64,000 nucleotides of DNA. Origin: Ailanthus altissimus. Lineage: Eukaryota; Streptophyta; Magnoliopsida; Sapindales; Simaroubaceae. The notes beneath the pieces were generated by a model that had not been told where the DNA came from, did no database searches, and saw nothing but the letters and a program-made list of their open reading frames with translations. This document shows positions 13,240 through 24,975 of this stretch, piece after piece. Every line of letters starts with the position of its first letter. The stretch's first letter is position 1. A program made the position numbers and the translations under genes. The stretch is from the NCBI GenBank assembly GCA_946807835.1, contig OX327683.1, positions 36,205,001 through 36,269,000 on the forward strand, given 5' to 3'.

Positions 13240-13960
13240 ATATGTTAGGTCGCATTACCTTAGCGTTGGTGTTGCAGCGACAGCTCTTTGGTACTGCGGC
13301 GCCCAGTTTCAAGAAAGTCCGTTTTGGCTTATTTTTTCCTTCTTTGAGGGAGTTTTGGACTCCTAAACATGTGAACTCTTATTCCAATAAAGTTTAAAGT
13401 TTTTATGAATATTTTACTCACTATATAAACCCTTCAAAATATAGAAAGCCAAACATCTCAAGTTTCAAGATGTAATTATAAAAGATAATAGAAAAGCGAG
13501 ATAGACACTAAGCACGTGGTGTACTGTACTAAAGTATAACCTTTTAGGAGTGTCTTCTTTTGGTTCTTGAGTAAATAAAAGGAACACCGTAGATGCTTTT
13601 GTGAGAGACTTTGGCTATTTTTGTATTTCTTGGGTAAAATCTCTTATGGGATAAGAGATCTAATAAAGATCGTGATAATCTAGAGAGATACTTAAAGGTC
13701 TACAATGAAAAATATTAAGAGGTATTGTAAGATCACGATGATATGAGAAAATACTTAGTGATCTAATCAATAAAAAAAAGTTAGATCATAGATCCCCGTG
13801 GATGTAGGCGTTTTAACCGAACCACATATATCTTACGCCTTATTGTGATTTATTTCTTTATCTTTATTGATGTATTAATTTTATATATTCTTGATTATTT
13901 GTGAGACATGTCTTCCGTAGGCGCATGGGGTAAAAGAGTATCAGCGCAAAAGGCTAATCT
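13240..13960 (+). mobile_element. Probable copia-type LTR remnant
   Basis: The stretch ends with CCCCGTGGATGTAGGC, then CCGAACCACATATATCTT (about 13793-13832), a layout common near the 3' end of plant copia LTRs. Shortly after comes GAGTATCAGCGC (about 13938), which could be a decayed primer-binding site of the TGGTATCAGAGC type. The 5' boundary is uncertain and no target-site duplication was found. The family pattern is from memory, and the call is tentative. Confidence 0.4.
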
Positions 13961-14079
13961 TATTGAGAGATTAATGCTGAGGTTGATTTTTCCCTTAACA
14001 AAAAAATATCAAAGTTGTGGCTTAGTTAATGCCAAAATGGTGTTAAACTAAAGAGCATAATTTGATACCACAACAATAT

Positions 14080-14420
14080 TCTACCTCCTTATTAGATGTT
14101 AAGGATATTGATCTCATCGTGTTTTCTAGTATTTAGTCTTTCTAAGCTTTTGATCTTGATGCCTAAATCTAACTTGTTTTGGTTATAGGATCCATCTATG
14201 TGCATCTTACAAGTTTCATTGCATCCATCGATTTTAATGGTAATGTGCCATCTTCAATGATGTGTTTACACTCTAACAAGAAGTTCGTCATTATTTGTCC
14301 CTTGATTGCAGTCTTAGGTCGATATTATATGTATAAGTAAATCAATCCCATCACCATCTTGAAAATCCTTTCCACCACATCTGGTCTAAACAGGATGCGT
14401 TTTAGTTAATAAGAGATGTA
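14080..14420 (-). pseudogene. Decayed Ty3/gypsy RT-RNase H fragment
   Basis: On the minus strand, interrupted readings such as PDVVERIFKMVMGL, YRPKTAIKGQ and MTNFLLECKH follow the order seen at the RT-RNase H boundary of gypsy (Tat-like) polyproteins, where the family has a (Y)RPR-AIKAQ-LADF(I)VE block. Stops and frameshifts separate the pieces. No LTR or other domain could be tied to it. Confidence 0.5.
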
Positions 14421-15952
14421 TACTACAATAAGGTGTGCTTTGAAATAATATCAAAGATTATCTTTGACTTGTACGAGATTGAGAACAAACTTTTTTGTTG
14501 TCAATGTAAAAATTAATATTAATCATATATGTCTACGATTTTTACATAGGTGCTTAATATTAGTTCTTTTCCTTCTCATAGTTGATTCAGGACCATCCTG
14601 TGAAGTATAAGCATCATGCATTACGCGGTTGCAGCATAATTTGTTGACTGGCCCATGACATCTGTTTATTTTGAACTTGACTCAAGGTTATAGATGTAAA
14701 GTATCTTGAAGCATATACTTTTACCATCTTTTGTAAGATTTAAGCTATAACTTGATGGTTGCTTAAATCTTATTGGGAAACTAGATTTGCGATGCTTGTG
14801 GCTCATCTTATTCATCAATGACCTTATTGAAATATCAAATGGCGAGCCTTCTTCTTGCAAATGTGACTCTTTAAACCAAATTCTTATGGGATTTTAACAG
14901 TTAGGATTAGTAAATCTTGCGTGGCAAGGTGCCGTATTCAGCCACCAACTTGCTATGTGAGACGAAATTTTTATGGTTTATTATTTAGCAATATACATGA
15001 TTCTTTGATTTCATATTCCTAATCTGTAAGTTGTTAAAAATAGCATCACTGACTTTAGGCTTATAATAAAATTCAAAACTACAAGGTTTAAGTTTAACAT
15101 ATGGAGCATTTTAGAATTAAGGCCCAAACTCAAGAGATTGAGAATTCTAGAACTAAGGCCGAAGTCTAAAATATGACGGATTCTAGAACCAAAACTCAAG
15201 TCGAAGTTCTGATAATATTTAAGGTAAGTGGAGATATTTTTAATAGAGATAAGTATAAAAAATTGTATGATTAAGAAAATTTTAAAAAATTTAATTTGTG
15301 TGATTTAGATTTAGTAACAATAAATATAAATACTACCTTTCTCATTTGATTTAGGCATCAAGTAAAGAGAACTTGATCTAGTGTAAATAGACATCAAGTG
15401 TTTAAGAACTTAATCTAGTGATAAATAAGTGATCAAGTTAGGAACTTGATCAAGCGGAATGAAATAATCGAGTGTTAAGGGTTAAGAGTTGTTAAAGAGT
15501 TGAACAAATAATAAGTTCGATAAAAAGTGTATGAATGTTGTATTGTAAATAAGAAAGAGTGAGAGTTTTTAATGTTTGTATTATAAGTTTTATGCTAGTG
15601 TATAAGAATATTAATAAAAATATTTCATTTGTATTCCATTGAGTTCAACTTTTAATATTAAACTTATGGGTGCCAGGAACCCGTGGCTGTTAGGATCAGA
15701 GAATCCAACAAAAGTTGCTGCCAATTTAATTTTGTTGAGAGAGAAGTAAAAATATAATGAGAAATTTGAAATCGAAAGTTATTTCCATTTATCAAACTAT
15801 CAAAGAGGAATGATAATTGGGTAGTCAAAAATTTTATTTAGCTATTCTTTTACTCAATACAACCAAATATTAGAGAACATAAACCAACAAGAAAAGCATC
15901 AAAATTTACATTTGATGCAGCTCCTGGCTGCATTCCTGACTTGAACATCTAC
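14421..15952. other. Intergenic spacer with repeat-like character
   Basis: No gene is recognised. From about 15050 to 15200 there are iterated pieces around AAGGCC, ACTCAAG and TTCTAGAACTAAGG, and from about 15350 to 15480 repeated CAAGT..AAGAACTTGATC phrases. The end (15660-15710), with GGGTGCCAGGAACCCGTGGC and TTAGGATCAGAG, could be the edge of another LTR and a primer-binding-like site, but no partner repeat was found. Confidence 0.4.
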
Positions 15953-16175
15953 TCACTTCTGTTCTTCACGGAAGGACTTGTCAAGAGAAGTGGATAAACC
16001 AAAAACATTTGTGCGAGGGGTTTGTATAGCTCGGTAGTCAGCATCATTGCTATCTATATTGCCAGCCTCTTCTGCTCTGGCTGATGATGGAGATGAAAAA
16101 TCTAAGCACATTCCTTGTATAAATTGCTCATATGATTCAGAGAGATCTTGGGAGATCATTTGCTGGTACTCTACA
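15953..16175 (-). pseudogene. Orphan exon-like fragment of an unrecognised gene
   Basis: The minus strand has an open reading of about 70 residues ending at a TGA at 15953. It begins near LHQLVEYQQMISQDLSESY and continues through MCLDFSSPSSARAEEAG and TPRTNVFGLSTSLDKSFREEQ. Its composition (balanced acidic/serine content, no homopolymers) looks like real protein rather than random AT-rich ORF. I do not recognise the family. It runs head-on into the AAA ATPase exons on the other strand, and no further exons were seen upstream at 16200-16600 on this strand. It is most likely a transposed or rearranged last exon. Confidence 0.4.
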
Positions 16176-16445
16176 AGCTGGTGAAGGCATTGGTACTAAT
16201 GTTCTTACCGTCAAGGAAAATCAGGTAATCCGTAATCCAGCCAGAAAATATTATTTCTTTCTCTCTCTATTTTTGGCTCGATAAATAAGCAATGTCATTT
16301 GATACTAACTGATATTCAATCTTACCAGTTAAGACCACTGAGATATGAGGACTTTCAGAAGGCAATGGCTGTCATTAGACCCAGTTTAAACAAAAGTAAG
16401 TGGGAAGATTTTGAACAGTGGACTCAGGAGTTTGGCTCTAACTAA
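16159..16445 (+). pseudogene. 3' remnant of a spastin-like AAA ATPase (At2g45500 type)
   Basis: Two exons can be read, 16159-16224 and 16329-16445, joined at GT-AG sites in phase 0. The first gives GIGTNVLTVKENQ; the second gives LRPLRYEDFQKAMAVIRPSL and then KSKWEDFEQWTQEFGSN before TAA. This is the C-terminal Vps4/katanin/spastin-type helix, in which the last residues (W..EFGSN) are typical. Walker A and B, SRH and the microtubule-binding part are all missing: nothing like them occurs in the preceding 7.8 kb. The residues before GIGTN do not look like the family, so the breakpoint is near 16180. It lies directly upstream of AUR3, as At2g45500 lies next to At2g45490 in Arabidopsis. I call it a truncated relic in its original place. 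Confidence 0.72.
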
Positions 16446-17416
16446 ATTTCTGCCGTCACATGTGCTGAAATACAACATGTTTGGAACCAATTTGGCTTCT
16501 CTACCAAAATTAATACCGGCACCGGGCACACCACTTGGAAAATGAAAAATCCGCAGCATGACATACCTGCCTATCTGAAACTCTGTCTGTGCCAATTCTT
16601 TGTATTCTTTTACATGTATAATCTGATAAATGAAGTAATTTCAGATTGGTAATTGACACGAGCATACAACTAAAATCCTTTGATGTGTTTTGAAACTGTT
16701 TGTTTGCAATTGTGGGCAAAGTATAGCTGAAGAGAACTTGAGTATCATTCTCTGGTTAGGTGTGTATTCTGCAAGAAAGCAGCTATGGTGGATTTTGAGT
16801 ATTTACATGGATACTCGATCCATTTGCAGAAGAGAAGCAAAATACAGTAGACACCAGAAAACAAGGATAACACCAAGAAAAAAATGAAGCAATTGCATCA
16901 CAATAATAACATTTTATCATACATACTTCTGTAGTGTATTTTAAACAACTACCTCAGTCGTGGTTTGCAACTTTAAATGTCAACAATACACAATTGAATT
17001 GATACGCAATACACTATCTAATCGTATATTAATACATACAAAAAATTGGGGCTATTTGAATTTAACATAATACTTTATAAATTTATTTTAAAATAATTAA
17101 AATACTCCCAAGTCAAATTACTAATTATCGACATAATAATATAATTTAACAAATTAAATCAAATAGTTTTAATTTCTATACCATTTTAATATCATTTATA
17201 AAACATATTCAACTTACACTTATTTTCTTAATTTTAAGCTTTCATTTTGTATTCAATATTAGTTTATAATGTTATATATTAATTTTATGAGAAGGAAAAT
17301 CAATTTTTAGAGAATTTTTATAGTAAAAAAATATTTTTTTCTTTTATTTAAACTTTGATTGTTAAAGATAGAAAATTATTTTGATTTTAATAAAGAGTTT
17401 AAAATTAAGATAATCA

Positions 17417-17447
<31 letters not shown>

Positions 17448-18738
17448 AAATTTTAACTATCTAAATTTGAGAAGTTAAAGATAACGTATAGTAATTAATA
17501 AATTGATTTAAAAAGTGGGTTTATAAAATAAAATTATAATGAGAATTTAGGTCGGTGAATAAAATAAATTTTTAATTTTAATAGGTAATTTTTTTATTAA
17601 AAAAAAAAACTTAGAAAATATTACATTGGGTTAAAATAGCCCCCACCATAAAAAATTTAAAAAAAAAAAATCAGTTGGTGAATATTATACAATGCATGTG
17701 TTTTGTAGACGACCAAAACCAAATACTTCAAAACTGACCAGAATTACAGGTGTAAAGACTATTTTAATTTATCCCACTCTAAATTGGAAATTCGAAATCA
17801 GTGAAAATCCTACTCTTCCCTTCCATTCCCTCGTATCTCTGAAGAAAAATTACGAACCCACCTTAACTTGTGCCGTTTTGTTCATCTCTCTCACATTGCT
17901 CTCTTTTTGCTTTGGTTACAGACGATTTCAAAGTTAACAACTGGCCTTCTCCTTTTAGTGCTCTGTCATACAAATTTCAGGTGGCTGAATGATATAAATT
18001 AATTATAAAGGAGAATTATTCTTTTTTGTTTTGAGCATCGAGGACCAACAATTTGAGGTAATTCGGATGACTATACTTGAGAATTTCTATCGGTAAAGAT
18101 ACCCTTATGAATAGATTAAACATACATAATCCTTTATTTCGTTTTATTAATTGGGGTTTTGTGGTGTTCTCCAATTTTTTTTTTTTTCCAATTTAATGGA
18201 AGGGATGAGCAATATTTATTAACACACCAAAACTTCTAAATGTATTTTAAAAATATTTCTTCATATAGATTTTGCTTCCTGTCCATTTATTATTCATCTA
18301 AGGATCCTTTTCTGATTTATCAAGAGCTTCAGCTATTCTTTATGGAGTTAGGTCTCAAGATATGAAAGTTGATGAGAACGAAGGGAACAGTCGGTTTTGG
18401 ACATTCTTAATTTTTTTTTTTGAAAAAATTAAAATAAAATTTGCACATTCTTGTAAATCTTATATCGGCTTTTGGGTTGAGAAGAGAGATTACAAAGGAA
18501 AGAGGAATTTTGGTGCTACAAGATTTACTTCTCCATCGGAGGGTAGTTTAGTCATGCCAGTAAATTTTGGTTATCTTTTTTGGTTTTTAAAATTTATGCC
18601 TCTAAATGATTTTGAATTATGGTCATTTTTGTAAAAGACCCGCCACAATCGGCGAAATCCCAGTTCCAAATTTCCAGCGCAAGAATTCCCATTCCGCCGT
18701 CAGATCCATTTTACTGAGAACTGAGAAGTGATCCCCAA
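16446..18738. other. Spacer between the AAA remnant and AUR3
   Basis: 16446-16900 resembles an old 3' UTR of the AAA gene. 17000-17700 is extremely AT-rich, with a (TA)n run near 17420-17446. An 81-codon ORF at 17692-17937 has no recognisable features. The last 100 bases before the AUR3 ATG become GC-richer and are the likely AUR3 promoter and leader. Confidence 0.5.
18650..18657 (-). promoter_or_regulatory. Possible E2F site upstream of AUR3
   Basis: CGGCGAAA (TTTCGCCG on the minus strand) fits the relaxed plant E2F consensus WTTSSCSS and lies 82 bases before the AUR3 ATG. Mitotic and S-phase plant genes are often E2F-controlled, but an 8-base match alone is weak evidence. Confidence 0.3.
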
Positions 18739-20812
18739 ATGAATTCCAAAACAGAAGAACAAGAACATAACCCAAAGAGACAATGGTCCTTGCAACATTT
18801 CGAGATCGGAAAACCCCTCGGCAAAGGCAAATTCGGCCGCGTTTATCTCGCCCGAGAAGTCAAGGTTTTTACTTCAATGTTCTTCTACTTCTCAAGTCCT
18901 TTTTTTTTTTTCCCTCTAATAAAACATTAAATTGCAAATATTTTTTATTTTGATGGTTGTAGAGCAAATACATAGTGGCATTGAAGGTTTTATTCAAGGA
19001 GCAAATAGAAAAGTACAGAATTCATCATCAATTGAGGAGAGAAATGGAAATTCAAACGAGTCTTCGTCACCCTAATATACTGCGACTCTACGGTTGGTTT
19101 CATGATAATGACCGTATTTTCTTGATTCTCGAGTATGCTCATGGTGGTGAGCTTTATGGAGTGCTCAAGAAGAAAGGTCGTTTCTCTGAAAAACAAGCAG
19201 CCACGGTGATTACTATATACGTTTCTTTTGTTTTTTGAAGAAATTAAAAGCTTCGCTTGGTTTGGTTTAGGGGTTCTTATGTTTTTTTTTTTCTTTATTG
19301 TGAATTTCAGTACATTGCAAGCCTCAGTCAAGCATTGGCTTATTGTCATCAGCATGACGTGATTCATAGAGATATTAAGCCAGAAAATCTGTTGCTTGAT
19401 CATGAGGTATGACACTCTCTGGAACCCTTTTGTTTCTTTTCCTAAATTGACCTGAGTTTTGTTAGTTGCATCTTAGATATTTGAAACAACATTTTGCGGG
19501 TTTGGACTGAAATTTTGATTCATGAAAGATGTTCCGTATTAAGCGAATTTGACTAGTTGAGATTGTTGAGGGAAAGAGACAGGTTGGATCGGTTACAATT
19601 TATCTAGCAGTCTTTAAATGGTGAATATCCATTGACAAGTCTTTTACAATGCGTCTCTGTTAGTCCAGGTTGATGAGTTTTGGGCCTTTTTTTTTTAATC
19701 CAAAAAGTCAATCACACGTCTGTTTTCTTCGTTGTTTCTTCTCCTAAATGTTTCTGAAATCCCAAGTTTAGGACAATTCAATAGCTGAATATTGATTATC
19801 TGACCTTGTGTCTTAGCTTTGTATACTGATATTAAAACCTTGGAAAACAACAAATTGACTGAATCATGTTTTGCAAGATTATGATGATATTTGAACACCC
19901 ATGTTAGTTACAGCTTGTCCCTACCTTTGCTTATTGTTGATTCTTTTTGCATCATGATTATATCTGTCGTTTAGGGATTGTAGGATTTAGCTTATGCATT
20001 TCCAGTGTTCCTTTGGCTGCTATGTTCTTCAATCCTTGTCATTGATTTTCTCTTCGAAACTCTGAAAGCATAAGCATGTATGCAAGCTACTCGTAACTCA
20101 TAAGAGACTATTACTGCTTCTTAAGGACTTAATGGAGTTGCTGTACCTGCAACTACATCATGTTCATGTATAACTTGAGCAGATATATTGATTTATGTTT
20201 GAATGTGATTCTATGCGTAGGGTCGATTGAAAATCGCCGATTTCGGATGGTCAGTGCAGTCAACAAGCAAGAGACACACCATGTGCGGGACGTTAGATTA
20301 TTTGGCCCCAGAAATGGTGGAAAATAAAGCTCATGATTATGCTGTTGATAACTGGACCTTGGGTATTCTTTGCTATGAGTTCCTCTATGGTTCCCCTCCA
20401 TTTGAGGCTGAGAGTCAAAAAGATACATTCAGAAGGTGCGAGAAGGTTGTCGGAATGTTTAATTTAAGGTTTTTATTGTCTTGTGTGAACTGGCTTTTAA
20501 GCATACAATGAACGGAGTTGCATCATACAGGATCACAAAAGTTGATCTGAGCTTTCCTTCCACTCCTACTGTCTCTGATGAAGCCAAAAATCTCATCACC
20601 CATGTAAGTTTGTTGTCTACTCTCTGCATATTGATGCAGGTTATAAAGCAGTTTTGGCAATACATTGATTCTAATTGCATTCCTGTCTATGCAAACTAAA
20701 ACTTTTGCAGCTTCTAGTTAAGGACTCCTCAAAAAGGCTCTCTCTCCAGAAGATTATGGAGCATCCTTGGATAATCAAGAATGCGGACCCCAAGGTTATC
20801 TGCAATATGTAG
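18739..20812 (+). CDS. AUR3: Aurora kinase, plant AUR3 type (6 exons)
   Basis: Exons are 18739-18864, 18963-19205, 19311-19406, 20221-20435, 20531-20603 and 20711-20812. All have GT-AG junctions in matching phase and encode 284 residues. Ser/Thr kinase landmarks are complete: glycine loop [12 protein letters not shown] (24-35), catalytic Lys50 in [12 protein letters not shown] with Asp144, DFGWS with Asp162, activation-loop Thr175 in [14 protein letters not shown], and [15 protein letters not shown] near the end. The short N terminus and the [19 protein letters not shown] start identify the plant AUR3 form, an Aurora that phosphorylates histone H3 at centromeres in mitosis. It lacks a long N-terminal targeting tail, as the family does. 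The C terminus ends [10 protein letters not shown], a few residues shorter than the 288 of Arabidopsis AUR3. Intron 3 (19407-20220) is the longest. It appears functional. Confidence 0.95.
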
Positions 20813-21235
20813 CATTTTTAAATTCTAAGCATAGTGTGCCAAGGAGTTGAAAAAATCAGTGTGGAATTGGACATCTAAATGGAGTAGTGTTTGTGGTAGC
20901 AGAGAGCGTCTAGGATTTCTGAATCATTTATCTACCTTTGTTTGTAATCTCTACAAACTTCCAAAGATGGTTTTATTCTTTTAACTTTGAATTTTATCAG
21001 GAGGGTCACGTATTTACTATTATTTGATTCTTTTGTTCATATCAAGCTAACAAATGGGCTTCTAAACGCAATATCTGTGATACAACAAGAAGACACTGAA
21101 GTGTAATTAGAACTACAAGTCTACGAGGCAAGAAAAAGCAAGACAATAAAAGTAATTCGAACGGCAAGTCGGTCTGCAAGGCAAAAGACACAAACACGTC
21201 AAGATATTAAAAACAACAAAACACAACTTTACAAG
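20813..21235. other. 3' flank of AUR3, no gene
   Basis: This is the probable AUR3 3' UTR followed by spacer. No ORF or repeat of note is seen. The A-run at 21218-21221 is the TTTT terminator of the minus-strand tRNA. Confidence 0.5.
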
Positions 21236-21309
21236 TGGCGTCGCCCGGACTCGAACCGGAGACCTTCAGTGTGTTAGACTGACGTGATAACCAACTACAC
21301 CACGACACC
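21236..21309 (-). tRNA. tRNA-Val (anticodon AAC)
   Basis: On the minus strand the 74-base sequence starts GGTGTCGTGGTGTAGTTGGT and ends CGGGCGACGCCA. The acceptor stem GGTGTCG pairs with CGACGCC (one T-G wobble). The anticodon loop is TCTAACACA, with AAC reading valine codons. The T arm contains GGTTCGAGTCC. A CAACAA motif lies just upstream and a T-run (TTTT) about 15 bases downstream, both usual for plant Pol III tRNA genes. No intron is present; CCA is not encoded beyond the discriminator A. Confidence 0.95.
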
Positions 21310-21930
21310 TTGTTGTTAGGAGTTTGTATTGTCTAATTTGTTTCTTATATGTTTTTGAAACCCAAATCATACCAGGCAAACAGCACACAAGATCAAGAAT
21401 CTAACAGGATTAAAACCCGAGCTTAGTTTATGACCTGGAATTTAAATATTCCAAACACATGGATCGATTGAAGTGGCCACAGATTTTGCATGGCGAGAAC
21501 TCCTTGCACCATGAAGAAAACCCCATCAATGGATGTGTTTTAACAACTGAAGATTAATTTTTGGAGAGAGATGAATCAACAGTTAACTTAGGATTTACAG
21601 AGCAGAAAAGGACTGGGGGTGGCTGGTGCAGTTTAATAGTGTTACTCTAGAAAGAACAGTAATCTCCGGTCATAGAAAAGAAGCAATACCGTATCAATAG
21701 TAGTATAATATAAGGCTGTCTTAGTCACTGATAAAAACTCCTTATATCGTACAGCCCTTCTATTGAAGAGTGTTTCATGGAATGGGCATCAACTTCTATA
21801 TTGCTACACTACAAAAAGATGATTATATTTCCTAGTTAAACACCACCAACGAAACATAGCTGTTTTGTTTCATGAAAAATCTAAAATGTCACAGGTTTAC
21901 CCACAAAGAGCAACCTAAGAAGAAAAGATA

Positions 21931-24900
21931 CTATATCTCATTGGCTATGATGGTAGTGTCACTGATGGTAGCATCGCTACTGCTGCTGCTGCTGCTAGGA
22001 CTTTTTGCATCATTGGTTGCAAGTTGAGGACTTTCTGGGATTGATATAGAGAGAATGGTGTTGGGGATCGCAGAATCTACAATGTGAGTTGTCATCATAG
22101 TGTGAGGTGGACAAGCTCTGGTGGTAAGATTAGCAACAGCATGTGAAGCTTCTCCTTGCTTCTTTGCACCTCTATGCATGTGCTTCTTGCAATACTTTTG
22201 ATCAGGAACAACAGCCTGGCTGCAACGCCACTTCTTCCCATCAGTTCTTCTACACCTTCCTGGCTCAAGTTCAACATCAATTTTGTAAAAGCCTGAGCCC
22301 CTGCAGCCTAGAACTGAAAATAGAGAGAATGTTAAGTTCAACCTACATTATCGTAGAAATTGAGTTTCAAAAATCCACAATTCAATGCGGAAATCCAACT
22401 ATCGAAACACAAACAAAGTAATTCATTATCTATTTTCAACCAAAAAGATAGAAAAATAATGAGAAATGCAATACCACCAAATTAATCACATGGTTATAAA
22501 TCAACTTTTAGTTTTTTCCCCAACTAAATGAATAAACTGGTAGCTTCAGAAGATCAAATTCATAAAACCCCTAATGTAGCCAATCATCTCAGCATCTTTG
22601 GAAGCTTACAACTATTGTAATCCCAGACAACATAAAGCTCCAAAAGGCAATCACTTTGGATTCTCCTTCTCCTTGCTGGAAACACAACTAGATCAAACAG
22701 ATTTATGAAAAGCAAGTCAAAGATAAAGTTCATCAGAATGTCTGAAAGAACTGACAAAACAAAACTATTGAACCATTATCCCAGTTTGCCCAAGTAACAA
22801 ATCAATGATAAAGCTAGAATCCAAATTGTCAAGATGATCTACGTAGGAGATAATCGTTGAATTAGTAGAGAACAACAGAGATAAATTGATAATTGCTCTA
22901 GAATAATCTGTAATTAATCATAGAATTAACATTAAACGCAGGAAGAACATCCAATGTGTTAATGGTTGTCATAATTTACCTTGAAGAACACTTTTCGGAG
23001 AGAAACTGAATCCTGAAGACACACAATTACCAATATTACCATTGTTTCCACTTTTGCTGCGTCTAACAATCATGTTGTTGACACTAATACAGCTGCTGCC
23101 TTCCCTTTTCGATCCGATGCTCTTAATGTTCTTGTTGTTGACGTTGCTGGTGGTCAGGGTGTTAGTAGCGGTGAAGCTGGGGCCACTGCTGGGGATGGAG
23201 GGAGAAACAAGGTTGCTTGAGGGGATGAAGCTGGTGGCACCAACAGTGTCAATGAGGATGGGACTGGCAGCAGAGTTTACAGAGTCACTAACATCATTGT
23301 TGCTGTCATCATCGGTGTTGTTGGTAACGATGGGAGTAGAGTTGGTGGTAGAGGGGCTGGGGATGGAGATGGTGTTGTTGGCAACATCAATGGTGATGAC
23401 AGAGTTTACTCTGCCTCTGAAAACATTGTTGCTGCTACATTCACCCAAGCACATAGAATCAGTTTTTTTTCCATCTTTCCCATTGGTGGTGGTGGTGGTG
23501 ATGGTGATATTACTGGTATTGCTGGAAGAAGGGATCATGAGTTGAGAAAGGGGAGGAATGGTTTTTGAATTTTTCAAGTCACCTGGTGCAATAAGGATAG
23601 AACGCAATGGTGCTTGGGGATGAGGAACACTTTGAGAAGGAATTAAAATTGTTTGCAAACTCTCTGAATCTTTGGGTGATTTTGTACCAGAAGGATTTGC
23701 AATCTCAGAAGCTTCCACATGCTTTCTTGAACGCTGGCGGCCTCTGTGCATGTGCCGCTCACAGTACTTCTGATTGGGAACCACGTTCTTTTTGCACCTC
23801 CATTTATTTCCATCAGTTCTTCTGCACCTCCCCATTTCTTGATCCACCGCGTTCCTATGATCAACTTTCTGAGAACCCAATCCTGCAACTGAAACATAGG
23901 AGAAAGATATTAAAACAAGAAAAAATTAAATCAAATTCTTCATCAAGTTCACATTGGCAGAGACAAAATCAATCTACTGAACATATATGATATAACTATC
24001 TATAAAATGTGTCTACAAGCAAAAACCAATAATAAACCGAAAAACATACCCCATTTGAAAATTCATATTATCCAACTCACTTTGGATAACCGAAGTGCAA
24101 ACAATCAATTCAGCTATTAACAAAACCTAACAAAAAATTCACACGGCATATTAATGCTTCTCAAAAGAAAAAATCTAAAGAAGCAAACAAAATATATTAT
24201 CTGATTAACTTAAATACGTCTCATTCTTCGAGTCTAAAAATGAACCAACTCTACAGAAAGAAAGATCAACATAGTTTCACGTGCAGTTATCTGAAACAAG
24301 CATAAATTTTACTAGCAAAGATTGAACCACTTCAGTACCCATACATATAATCTAAAATTCAGTAAAATACACAAAAATAAGAACATATAAATAGCCCAGA
24401 CAAAAAAGATGGGATATTGCTTATAAATACCGGGACGGTGGCGGGGTTGCCCGAACCCAAAAGATTTAGCATCTTTGCTCCAAATGGGGATCACAAGATG
24501 ATGAGGAACAGGAAGGCCAGCTTTCATGTGCTCAAATATGAGAGCTTGTTGTTGAAACTCGAGAAACTGAGCAGGTGTTAGCCCAGGGTTCACATATTTC
24601 GTCACGAGGTTTTGTTTACAATTCCCCAGACCGCCCTCGATCAACGGTGCTCCTTCGTCTACCACCGTTTTCTCCTTCCCTTCCATCACCACCGTCCATT
24701 CCTCCTCCACTCTCTTGTGGGTACCGCCACCTTTTCCCTCACCACAAAATCAACGAGAGACATTAAGAATGGACACATAGATGAGAATCTTTATGAAATG
24801 TAAATGCTTAACCTTTTGCTTTCCCTCATAATTAAAAATTCATATCAATAAGCAACATATGTTGTTTATAGTTTAAAAAAATTTAAAAATCGAAGAAGAA

Positions 24901-24975
24901 ATTGACATTTCATATGAACAAGCAAAACAAAGGAGAGGAACTGTTAGTACCAGAGTCAGAAGGTTGGGGTTCCAT
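21931..24975 (-). CDS. GRF9: Growth-regulating factor with QLQ and two WRC domains, GRF9 type (4 exons)
   Basis: Exons, in transcript order, are 24975-24951, 24730-24431, 23888-22980 and 22313-21931, encoding 538 residues. The first exon is only 25 bases (MEPQPSDSG). The QLQ domain (about 59-93) reads [20 protein letters not shown] and [11 protein letters not shown]; it binds GIF co-activators. The first WRC domain (about 124-167) has [15 protein letters not shown] and [20 protein letters not shown] second WRC domain (about 426-470) has [15 protein letters not shown] and [13 protein letters not shown] is a zinc-binding DNA-contact and nuclear-localisation domain. Two WRC domains are the hallmark of Arabidopsis GRF9. 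The region between them is low-complexity Ser/Thr/Asn. The protein is a nuclear transcription factor of leaf growth. It is longer than AtGRF9, mainly through the linker. Its place next to AUR3 and FLA8 matches At2g45480. Confidence 0.93.
23713..23733 (-). promoter_or_regulatory. miR396 target site in the first WRC domain
   Basis: The minus strand reads CGTTCAAGAAAGC followed by ATGTGGAA. This is complementary to miR396 (start UUCCACA, end UUUCUUGAAC) with the single-base bulge known from GRF targets. It encodes the RSRKHVE residues at the end of WRC1. The equivalent place in WRC2 ([10 protein letters not shown]) lacks it, so only one site is present. It predicts cleavage of the transcript by miR396. 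Confidence 0.88.

Noticed and set aside
17692..17937. 81-codon ORF upstream of AUR3
   Set aside because: No recognisable domain; AT-rich surroundings; more likely promoter-distal spacer than an exon of AUR3.
18990..19415. 141-codon minus-strand ORF over AUR3
   Set aside because: Antisense shadow of AUR3 exons 2-3, including intron sequence, and without motifs.
23042..23545. 167-codon plus-strand ORF rich in Leu/Val
   Set aside because: It is the antisense of the Ser/Thr/Asn-rich linker of the growth-regulating factor; the low-complexity codons produce open frames on the other strand.
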